Position numbers and translations under genes: made by a program. From positions 302,076,001 to 302,140,000 of the forward strand of contig OX465598.1 of the NCBI GenBank assembly GCA_950022295.1: DNA of 64,000 bases. Reading direction: 5' to 3'. This document shows, in pieces, positions 44,441-53,931 of this stretch (the stretch's first letter is position 1; every line of letters starts with the position of its first letter). The notes under the pieces were generated by a model. That model was not told where the DNA came from, did not search any database, and saw nothing but the letters and a program-made list of their open reading frames with translations. Origin of the DNA: Bromus sterilis. Its lineage: Eukaryota > Streptophyta > Magnoliopsida > Poales > Poaceae.

Positions 44441-45139
44441 AGAGTGCGCGACTTCTCGCGTGATGTCCACAGGTGCCTTCGTGGATCTCGTACAGTAGAG
44501 CTTTGCCGTCTTCTTCGTCTAATAAACTTTTGGAGGACCTGAGAAATGTTGCGCTTGTAGAGCTTTCTGTTGATTATTGTGAAAGCTTTAGATCGTCGAC
44601 TGATGCGTCGGGCTTCTGCGACGTCTTGTGGTAGGGTACCCTGTATTAGGGCTTTGAGGAACGGTTCTCTCCAAGCTGGGTCTTCGGGTGCAGCTGGCTC
44701 TGCCTCGTCGACTGCGTTGTTGCCTTCTTCATTAACGGTTGGGTTCGCTGCTGCCACTTGCGCTGGTTCACTTGTATTGTCCTCCTCTGTGGCTGCTTAC
44801 GGCGCGAGTTCTTTGGCTGTGATGACGATCTCGTCTACGTAGACCTGGATGTTTCCGCCAATCTGGTCTCCCACGCATGCTTGCATCATTCGCTGGTATG
44901 TTGCTCCGGCATTGTTTAGACCAAAGGGCATTGTTTGATGGCAGGATATGCCGTAGGGGGTGATGAACGAGGTGTGCTCTTCGTCTTCTTCCTTCATCCT
45001 GATCTGATTGTACCCTGAGTATGCGTCGAGGAAGGAGAGGAGGTCGCATCCTGCTGTGAAGTCGATTATTTGATCGATTCTTGGCAGGGGGAAGTGGTCT
45101 TTTGGGCGGTGCTTGTTGATAGGCACATAGTCGACGCAC
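44441..45139 (-). pseudogene. Element D RT fragment fused to pre-integrase linker; RNase H missing
   Basis: 45139-44797 reads RT motifs MCVDYVPINKHRPKDHFPLP, FLDAYSGYNQIRM (catalytic Asp present), PFGLNNAGATYQRMM and QVYVDEIVI, where the YVDD box has become YVDE. Within about 40-60 bp the reading passes to the linker that normally follows RNase H (AWREPFLKALIQGTLP, DVAEARRISRRSKAFTIIN, LYKRNISQVLQ) in the frame 44757-44209. The rest of RT and the whole RNase H domain (about 1 kb) are therefore deleted. The element is cut by G at 45207, upstream of the first RT motif shown. Confidence 0.82.
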
Positions 45140-45206
45140 ATCCTCAGTACCTCGGTGTCCTTTTTAGGGACTAGGACTAGGTTTGCTATCCATGTTGCTT
45201 TCTTCG

Positions 45207-45982
45207 TGTCACAACCCCAAGTTAGGTATGTGCTAGGATCAAAGGCTCACTTGCATTCATCAAAGAAATCAAATTCAAATTCCAAATGGGAGAGAGAACA
45301 CCCCCCAGATGAATTTAATTCAAATGGCCAGAAATAAAGTTGCTCCAAAAATTCCTATTGCATTTTTTTAAAGTCACATAAATGAGTGTGATCACATATA
45401 AAGTGATGTGGTAGTAATTCCATGCTCATGGATTTTTCAAATATTCAAACAGGACCTTGCAATTAATCAAATACCCCTATTTGAATTTGAATTCAAATAT
45501 TTGGGATTTCAAAAATGTTCGAAAGTTGGGAATGACTAGCTACGGGTCATGTAAGTCCTAATATAAATTTTGAGCATTTATAAAAATGCCTAACTATTTT
45601 ATTTAATAGGCAACACAAATTACAGAAAAAGAAAAACAGAAAGGAAAGATTAAACAGACAGATAAAGGAAAAACCCTTACATGTCGCCTGGGCGAAGCCA
45701 GACCAGCCGGCCCAAAGGGGCAAGGGGGTCTTCTTCCCCACCCCGCGCCTCCAAGCTGCTCGGTGGAATGCCACCGAGCTAGCCGAGCACGTCGCCAATC
45801 TCCCAGTCGCCACCTGCCCCTCTGGAGCCTTCTAACCACACCACGCCATGCCTGGACGAGCCGTGCTTCAATTCCCCCCCTCCAGAGCCTCTCCCTTTCT
45901 CTCTCGCCGAGTTCGATGACGACCCGAGCGCTGCCGTCTCCATGGATTGAATCCCGCGTGGCCACAGTCGTCCACGAGCCTC
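45207..45982 (+). mobile_element. Element G, left part: LTR of the TGTCACAACC family
   Basis: It starts TGTCACAACCCCAAGTTAGG in the middle of D's RT; CTTCG (45202-45206) is the putative target duplication. It is homologous to the start of solo LTR H (53932 onward). It is cut at 45982 by element F and resumes at 59387. No gene; the GC-rich part 45690-45960 has fortuitous open frames. Confidence 0.8.
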
Positions 45983-47364
45983 TGATACGTCTCAAACGTA
46001 TCTACTTTTACAAACACTTTTGCTATTGTTTTGCCCTCATTCTTCCATGATTTGGACGAAACTAACCCGGACTAACGTTGTTTTCAGCAGAGCTACCTGT
46101 ATGGTTTTATTGTGTGCAGGAAAATGGATTTTTAGACGTTCCGGAAAATTCCCAGAAAAATACCAGAAAATCCACGCACCCGAAGGAGCCAAGAGCCAGA
46201 AGTGGGACTAGAGGGGAGCCCTGGGGCCCCAGGCGCCCCCTGGCGCGGCTAGGGGTGGGGCCGCGACCTCTGGCCGCCTAGGGGCCTCCCCCCTCCTCTG
46301 GTGCCCTACCGAGACTCCTATTTATCCCCGTGACGCGAAAACCCCAGAACAGAAGTCGTTTTCCCAGTTTCCGTCGCGGAGCCGCCGCCACCCTTTGTTC
46401 TTCTTCGGGAGGGCTAATCTGGAGGCCGATTTGGCCTCCGGAGAGGGGAGATCGTCGCCATCGTCATCACCATCACCAATCCATCCAATCTCCATGACTT
46501 CTCTTCACATGGGTGAGTAATTCCCTGGTGTAGGCAAAGGGGATGGTAGGGATTGGATGAGTTTGATCATGTAATAGTTCGTCAGATTGTTGGGGGCATG
46601 TTGCCTATCATCTAGATTGGTGTTTATCTTCTTTGCTTCAACTTGTTGCTCTTAATGCTTGTCACTTTGGGCCCGAGTGCCATGTTTTCAGATCTGAACC
46701 CTATGTGTTTTCATGAATATATTTGTGTTCTAGATCATATCTATGAGTTGTATGCACCTATTATGGTCCGGAACCGGCGATCCCAAAGGTGACAGCTTGG
46801 GACACCAAATGGTATGGTCCATAATTTGAGGATTCCATGTATCCATTGATTTTATTGCTTTGTTCCGGTGCTCTTTGACAGGAGCACCTTAATCTCCATA
46901 AGTTCCCTTTGGCCCCGTTCATAGCGGGATGGTAGGACAAAAGATGTTGTGCAAGTTCTTATTGCAAGAACGCACAACTACCTACGGGATACATGCCTAA
47001 TGTTTGATATTTTCGTAGATGATCTTTGCTTTTCTGTGTGCCTTGCCCCGTGTTAGAATCTATTACATGGTCAATCTCATCCATGTCGCGCCCAACCATC
47101 CTTCTCCCTAGCCTACAGTGTTTTCAATCCTGCTGGTCATTAGCTGTTACTTTTGCTATTTACTTTTACTGTTGCTATCATCACTATCATATTAACATTA
47201 CCACTTATCCTTTGTTGCAAGCAAGTATATTTCAGGTGCGGTTGAATTGACAACTCAACTGTCAAAGCTTATAACTACTCTTTGGCTCCCCGTGTGTCGA
47301 ATCAATAAATTGGGTTAACTTACCCGCGAAGACTATCTCGATCCCTTACACCTGTGGGGCATCA
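45983..47364 (+). repeat. 5' LTR of element F
   Basis: 1,382 bp with intact TG..CA termini. A TATA-like TATTTAT is at 46319-46325. The GC-rich inverted repeat just upstream (about 46241-46267) has lost one stem base pair here. It is nearly identical to 57999-59381. Confidence 0.92.
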
Positions 47365-47376
47365 AGCAGCGTTTTC

Positions 47377-47394
47377 TGGCGCCGTTGTCGGGGA
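47377..47394 (+). other. Primer-binding site of element F
   Basis: TGGCGCCGTTGTCGGGGA, one mismatch from the site in B, 12 bp after the LTR. Confidence 0.88.
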
Positions 47395-47451
47395 GCATAA
47401 CAATATTTACAAGTCTACTTGAAGTACCCTGCCTGTTGCATATCATCCACT

Positions 47452-50130
47452 ATGGGTAAGACAGGAGACCCCAAGGTTCCGATCTTACCATCCCGCACAA
47501 GAAAAGGTACCGTTCTGAACACTAGTGCTCCACTTGATTCACCTTCTGTTATGAGTAAGTTTACTTCACCACCACTACATGATGCTTCTATTGAGTCTGT
47601 CACTATGTCCGATACTTTTGATGATGCTTCCACTAATTTTGATGATACTACTTTTCTTGGTCACTATATTGAAACTCAGACTGCTAAGGCTACAGCAGAA
47701 TCCAAGACCGAGATCCCTGCTACCTATATTCCTACCTGCAAAACCTTTGGTTACCCGTGCTTAGATGAACTCCAGGAGAGAATCCTTGATGATGATTATG
47801 TTAATCTTGATGATGATTTTTGCAGGGAACTCATAGAGTGTGTCGACTCTGACCCTGGTGTTGTGAAGGAGCTTCTCAAAAAGCACTCCATGAAGAACAA
47901 AGTTACTCCTGATCCTAAATTTGCCACATCCCCTATATGCATCATTGATCCTGATTATGATTTCTCTGTTGATCTTTCACTTATATCTACAGTCGAGGCT
48001 GACCCCTTTTATGGCAGAGAAAATGATGATGCTATAGCACACTTGACCAAAATCGCTGAGTTAGGTAACCTATTCACTACTAATGAGAAGATACGAAACT
48101 TCTATGTGGCCAAACTTTTTCCTTTTTCTTTGAAGGAAGACGCTAAATCATGGTACGATGCACTACCCTATGGTTCCATTAAGAGTCCTTAGGACTTAGT
48201 CCAATTCTTTGTTGATAAATATTTCCCAGCTCATCTGCAACATGCTGCTTTGCAAAGAATCTATAACTTTAAACAATTGCAGGATGAGCACCTCCCTAAA
48301 GCTTGGGGGAGGTTTTGTGATTTACTTAAGGTTATGCCGGGACATGGAGTCCCCAAGAATGAACTGCTTGATATATTTTACGCTGGTTTAACCGATGAAT
48401 CCAGATCTTATCTGGATAGTTGTGCTAGTTGTGTTTTCAGGGAAAGAACACCGGACGATGCAGAAGAATTAATGTGCAAAATTGCCAAGAACTATGAAGA
48501 TTGGTCCGTTCCTGAACCACTTCTACCACCGAAAAAGAGGGGCATGCTTGTTCTGAGTCCCGAAGATATGCAAGAAGCAAAGAAGTCTATAAAGGAGAAA
48601 GGTATTAAAACCGAAGACGTGAGGAATCTACCGCCTATCGAGAAGTTGTGTGAGCTTACTACTCACCCTCCCTTGGTAGAGGTACACTCTCTATTAGACT
48701 TTACAGAAGGTGACATCCCTAAAGGTAAGCCTCCCGACCAATGCTTAGATGAGCTTGATAATTTTATTATTAAGCAAGACCATTTTAATAGGAGGATACA
48801 AAGTTAGTTGATTGATAACTCTCTTGCTATCAAAAGTTTATGAGGTGTTCTAGAAAGAACAGTTAATGATGTTAAATGTCTTGTTAAGCATTTTCATATG
48901 GTTCAAACTCAGCTTGAACAAATTTCTAATGTGCAAAAAGATTTGCTTGCTAATAATGCCAAACAGTACATACAAGCTTATGGCATCAAAACTAGGGGTG
49001 GAACACACACCCAGGACCCACTCTATCCTAAGGGGCATCCAAAGAGGATCGAGCAAGATTCTCAAGTACAAGAAGAAGACGAGACTGTTAGCTCTCCGAA
49101 GAAAAAGAAGAAGAAGAGACACAAGGAGGCTGACAATCCCGATGATCCTATCACAAGTGAAAAGCCAGCTGTTGATCCTAACAGCATATCTACCTCCGAT
49201 GCTGAAACAGAAGACGGTGCCGAGCCTGAAGAAAAGGACACGGAGAAGGATGATTCTCCCGAGGTAAGAGAAGAAGAAACACCCGATAAACGCAAGAGGT
49301 ACTCTAGTGAAGACTTCATCGCAAGAACACATGGGAAGGAAAGAGAACCATGGACACAGAAGCCCATGCCCTTTCCAGGTAAGTCCCTCAAATCTAAAGA
49401 AGAAGAGCATTACAATAAATTTTGTGAATGGATGAAACCTCTTTTTCTTCAAATCCCTTTGACTGATGCTATTAAGTTACCTCCCTATTCGAAATATATG
49501 AAAGATATTGTTACAAATAAAAGAAATGTTCCTAATGAGGCAATATCTACTATGCTTGCTAACTACTCTTTCAGTGGCAAGATTCCTAAGAAGCTCAGTG
49601 ATCCAGGTATACCCACCATTCCTTGCTCCATAAAGAATAATTACGTCAGAACTGCTCTATGTGATCTTGGCGCAGGAGTGAGTGTTATGCCTTTCTCTCT
49701 TTACAAGAGGCTTTGTTTAGAGAAACTAATCCCTACAGATATCTCCCTTCAGATGGCTGACAAATCAACAGCTGTCCCAATAGGTATTTGTGAGGATGTA
49801 CCCGTTGAAGTTGCTAACTGTTTGATCCTTTCAGATTTTGTTGTGCTTGACATGCCCGAGGATGGGAGCATGTCCATTATTCTTGGTAGACCTTTTATTA
49901 ACACCGCAGGTGCTATTATTGACTGTAATAAAGGAAAGGTCACTTTCAACGTTCATGATAAAGACCACACGGTGTATTTTCCAAAGAAGATCGACAAAAG
50001 GCATGACCTTAACTCTATAGAGAATATCGAGACCGTGAAGATTGGAGAATGGGACTGTCCACTACATGTGCATCACAAATACAAAACCATTATGGTGGGG
50101 ACAATGTCCATTAAAGTAAAGGTGCAATGA
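47452..50130 (+). pseudogene. gag: Element F gag-protease polyprotein, three in-frame stops
   Basis: One frame of 893 codons from the ATG at 47452. It is interrupted by TAG 48190-48192, TAG 48805-48807 and TGA 48841-48843 with no frameshift; the first two replace Gln-type or other sense codons of E. The gag core is LKEDAKSWYDALPYGS, FVDKYFPAHLQ, KAWGRFCDLLK and ELLDIFYAGLTDESRSYLDS. A Lys/Glu/Ser-rich region follows (PKKKKKKRHKE, ISTSDAETEDGAEPEEKD). The protease active site is ALCDLGAGVSVMPFSLYK, with the catalytic Asp codon at 49663-49665, then IILGRPFINTAG. The frame closes at 50130 without entering RT. Length and order match E codon for codon apart from small indels. Confidence 0.88.
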
Positions 50131-50911
50131 TCACTTCATAAGAGGTGAGACTTCTTGTTCTATATATCGTCGGTTTGTTGGTAAGACTTGATCAACCTTA
50201 CTAGTGAGCTTGTTTTATATAGGTAAAAAGTTAAGCTTGTTATGTTTTCATTTGCTTTAGCTTTTATTCTCTTTGCTGTACCAAGTTTTTGTGTTTTTGA
50301 AGCTTCACGATATTAATCACTGCTAAGTTTTCAGAAAATTTTGCAGGTTTTTGAACTCCGAGAAATTTTCAAAAGTGAAGTTTTCATAAAAATTCCAGAA
50401 AAGTAAAAATAAAAATTTCCATGTCGGGAGTGACCCAGAGGCACCTGGGGCTGACCAGGGGGGCCACGAGTGGCCCAGGCGGCCAACTGGCGCGGCCCAG
50501 GCCGCGCCCACAGGGCGCCTGGGGCCCACAGGCCCCACTTCCAGGTAAGTCTTCTTCCTCCTCCTTCTCCTCTCTCCAAAAACACGAGTTCTGCACTTTG
50601 TTCTTGCGTTCTTGCTGTTCTTGGAGGCGATTTTCGATCTCTCTCTACAGCCCACCATTCGAGCTGAAATTTTGAGCAAATAATCCCTGGTATGTAACTC
50701 CTTCACCCCTCCAATTAGATTTTTTATTGGTGGCTTCATTTGTGATTATTTAATAGCTCTTGGTGCTGTTCATGTGAGCTTGCATGCATGTGTAGAATTT
50801 TATTTTCCAAGTTTTGATGCAAGTTTATATCTTAGGTAAGTGAGTTCAGTAGTTTGCCTTAACTCACTTTGTTTAAATCCTTGTTTTTGTAATTTGTCAA
50901 AAATTTCAGAA
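50131..50911 (+). other. Element F region between protease and ORF1-like gene, with candidate intron
   Basis: No ORF. It holds the GC-rich inverted repeat (50488-50497 with 50500-50508), a perfect consensus donor CAG|GTAAGT at 50542-50550, a second donor CTG|GTATGT (intron start 50690) shared with E, and an acceptor TTTCAG ending at 50909, 2 nt before the ATG. The E-conserved pair gives a 220-nt intron (50690-50909). Confidence 0.5.
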
Positions 50912-52153
50912 ATGAGTTTGCTAGGAAGAGCAAAGGGGTGGCTTGGGAAGAAAAGGCCCGAGCGCTCCGATCGAGTTACAAGAGCTGCAGCTTCACCCTC
51001 GACTACTAGGGTGAGCTACAACGAAGATCATGCGCCCTTGGAGTTGTTTGAGGACACAAATCCAGCACGTGCTATGACTTTCCCGTGCAATGAATTCCTT
51101 GAAGCTGCAGGAATTAAGGAGGAGTTCTATAATCTTTGTGCTAATGCAGGTCTGACGCGGCTCGCTACGTGCCGTGTTGCCCAGTATCAAAAACTCACCT
51201 CCTGTTTCATTAACAGTTTTAGATATAACCTTGATGCTGGTTCTGTTGAGTTCAAAATTTACAATGATCTTTTGACCATGCCTTTGGAAAAGTTTTGTGA
51301 AATAATAGGTGTGCCGAATGTTGGACTGACGGCGAAGATGAGCTCTCAGCCCTCCGAGCTGAGAACCGTCTTCAACTCTCTCTGTAGCATGGATACAAGG
51401 GATATTCATCGGTCAAAGATATCCAGCATCTTATTCCCACACCACAGGTATTTTGCGTATTTTATTGCTAGAGGGGTGTTAGCTCGCGACAACACGAGTA
51501 ACATATCTGCGCCGGATATTGCTATCCTGGCAACCGCCCTCTCAGGGAGGTTTGATTATAATGTGGGTGCCTTAATTGCTCGACGCCTTGCTATGAACGG
51601 TAACAAGGGAGATTTATTTGGTGGTGTTTACGCCACACTTATCCTGGAGTCTCTTAATGGCACCCCACGCCCCGATGATAAGCCTTTTACTTATTTAAGT
51701 TTTGATCTTGCTGCTATGAAAAGGCATAAGTTTGTTACCATGACTTCCGAGTTTGGTAACCTTGATTATATCTTGCCTTTCGGAGCCACCACGGAACGCA
51801 AGATCCGTCTACCTGCACCTCTTTTGTTTGATTTTTCTCGCAGGAACGGATGGTCCTTTGATGTTATTCAGTTCGATGAGTTCGTAGTCCAGCATCAGTT
51901 TCATAACCCCATCGAGGGGGTTGTGCCCGACGAGGAGGAGCACGGTGAGTTCTCACCTTTCCAGGGGGAGACCGTCACCCAGTTTGGTGAAGGGTCTTCT
52001 CTGCTTGGAGCGCGGATCCTTCTTCGTGGGAGGATCCGAGGACTTCGGTGTACGCACCGGAAGCCTCATACGGCCCTTGGACTCACCAGTACCACCCTGG
52101 AGCAGGAGGCTCCTGGGGAAATTAGCTACTACCAACTTAGGCCAAAAGCCTAA
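50912..52153 (+). CDS. Element F Athila ORF1-like protein
   Basis: An uninterrupted frame of 413 codons from the ATG at 50912, chosen over an upstream alternative because E starts at the equivalent place and the acceptor-like TTTCAG precedes it by 2 nt. Domains match E: basic N-terminus (AKGWLGKKRPERSDR), FYNLCANAGLTRLA, LLTMPLEKFCEIIGVPN, FPHHRYFAYFIARGVLARD, NKGDLFGGVYATLILE and LFDFSRRNGW, then the acidic PDEEEH. After about residue 355 the frame appears shifted: another frame gives WEDPRTSVYAPEASYGPW, which fits E's alternative frame. The native C-terminus is thus probably shorter and different. No membrane segment. Role in the element cycle unknown. Confidence 0.75.
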   Translation: MSLLGRAKGWLGKKRPERSDRVTRAAASPSTTRVSYNEDHAPLELFEDTNPARAMTFPCNEFLEAAGIKEEFYNLCANAGLTRLATCRVAQYQKLTSCFINSFRYNLDAGSVEFKIYNDLLTMPLEKFCEIIGVPNVGLTAKMSSQPSELRTVFNSLCSMDTRDIHRSKISSILFPHHRYFAYFIARGVLARDNTSNISAPDIAILATALSGRFDYNVGALIARRLAMNGNKGDLFGGVYATLILESLNGTPRPDDKPFTYLSFDLAAMKRHKFVTMTSEFGNLDYILPFGATTERKIRLPAPLLFDFSRRNGWSFDVIQFDEFVVQHQFHNPIEGVVPDEEEHGEFSPFQGETVTQFGEGSSLLGARILLRGRIRGLRCTHRKPHTALGLTSTTLEQEAPGEISYYQLRPKA

Positions 52154-53931
52154 GCTTGGGGGAGTACGTGCCCTTCTCACTTTTCCATTGTATTATCCAT
52201 TTTGTTTTTGTTGCTTTGATCTTTTCGAAGCTTTTTCCCTTTTTTTCTTTCTTTCTTTCTTTGCAAAAACAACAAAAAGATTTTCTCTTTTCTTTTGCTC
52301 TCGTTTAAACCTTTAAAAAACGATTTCCTTTCTCTCTTTAGTTTGCTTTGTTTTCAGAGTTCAGCTCGAGTCCATGATGGCATTTGATAATATTTCCCAC
52401 GTTCGATCATGTAAGTGACAAGGTAGTAATGACGAAGATCGACGGAAGGGAAGCAACAAGGAAAACCGGTATGAACTCTTCTTGCTTCTACTTTTGTACA
52501 TATGCCTGTACTTATGATCTAGAGACCAGCTTGTAGCGACATAGTGCTATGTTTACAATGCTTTCCCAGTGTTCATGCTTTCCTTGTGGCTAGTCTCAAA
52601 TAGCTAGAGTGCATAATGTGTTGTTGAAATGATTTACATGCATTGCATTGTTCATGGTTTGGCATACTAAAGTGGTATTTCCCTTCAGAGAATTTTTGGA
52701 TTGACTTGGCACATGTTCACACATGCTTATGACTAAAAAGTCTATTATGCCTTGATGATCTTTTTGTTTCAGAATAGTTATATCACTTTCATGCCCGATT
52801 CAATGTTGCTTTGTCGCTCTGCATGATTATGACAATTATTGCTCTCTAGTTGGTCGCTTCCTAGTCTTTTGCTAGCCTTCGCTCGCACTAAGCGGAATTC
52901 TGCTTGTGCTTCCAAACTCCTTTTCAAACCCAGTTGTTCCATTTGAGTCCACCATACCTACCTATATGTGGTATTTACCAGCCACTCCTAACTTAGACTT
53001 TCATGTGCCATCTTGAAATTTATTCAAAAGCTTCCCTTTTGTAACCGTACAAGCTCATGGTGCGGTGAAGGGAAATCACTATCTTTCATGCCAAAAATAT
53101 TTTGACGGAAGTTTTAACTAGTCAAGTGAAAAAGAAAAAAAATGTGAGAGTTACACCTCCCCCATACTTGATGATGGAGTGGAATGGACCAAATGCTGCT
53201 TATGATAGATGGAACGATACCCTCCTTCCAGCCTTGAGGCAAAATAATAGGTTCCGTAGACCATCAAAGGATTTATGGATAAGGGAATATGTGTAAGCAA
53301 AAGGCATTATATATGGTTGGCATATGAGATATTGAGAGAACTTTATCGTTCACCGTTGACTGGAAAGTTGCACCTCTCAAAAGAATTTTATCTCTGTTTT
53401 CAAAACCAAGATCTCTGGCACATGTTTAGTCTTTGCTTCCTTTCATGGGTTTTCAACCTTGCCATCAAAAGCCACGGTTCGAGAGTCTCCACCTTCTTTC
53501 TTCAAAGCACCAACTTTGAGAGCATAATTTTCATTCTTAGCGTAACATGCATTATCCCAAAGTATTACATTGTCTTCTGCATGCTTGTGTTATTGCTAGT
53601 CTGAAATACTGAGTTCTAGTCACCTTTAAAACTCCGAAGGAGTTTCTGCATTTATGTTTTTCTTCACTCGTGGAGGCTAGTGAAATGCCACTCAATTATG
53701 TTCAAGCTATGTGCATTGTGATCCTGTCTTGATTTTCAGTAGCATATTATTTACTTTTAGTTATTTGTGACTGATCACATGAAAGAAGAATTGCTCCGTG
53801 CATTGTCCTTATAGCATTGTTTCAATACTTGCTAAACTCTTTTCGTAGTACATGCTTATATACTTCTAATGAAGCAAAAGAGTTTGTCAAAGTTTTATTT
53901 GTCGCGTCTAGTTCGTTGAACTGAATTGCTT
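52154..53931 (+). other. Element F 3' region with short frames shared with E
   Basis: AT-rich, mostly non-coding; (CTTT)n microsatellite at about 52242-52263. 53102-53296 (no ATG at its start) reads RVTPPPYLMMEWNGPNAAYD and RWNDTLLPALRQNNRF; E has the same text with one stop. 53275-53604 (ATG) is a 109-codon frame homologous to E 29879-29550, with a hydrophobic C-terminal half. No known domain. Confidence 0.45.

Larger units (their letters stand above)
26828..45206 (-). mobile_element. Element D: Tat/Grande-like Ty3/gypsy retrotransposon, split by E and K, cut by G
   Basis: On the minus strand, reading right to left: RT fragment and integrase (45139-43671), tandem repeats (43345-38723), an ORF on the opposite strand (37960-38539), interior sequence, polypurine tract and 3' LTR (27274-26828). 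E (27790-37160) and K (39665-43312) are later insertions with perfect target duplications, so D's own sequence is 26828-27789, 37166-39664 and 43318-45206. The 5' half of D (5' LTR, gag, PR, start of RT) lies beyond the window because G interrupts it at 45207. An antisense ORF between pol and the 3' LTR plus internal tandem repeats are hallmarks of Tat-lineage elements such as Grande. Confidence 0.75.
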
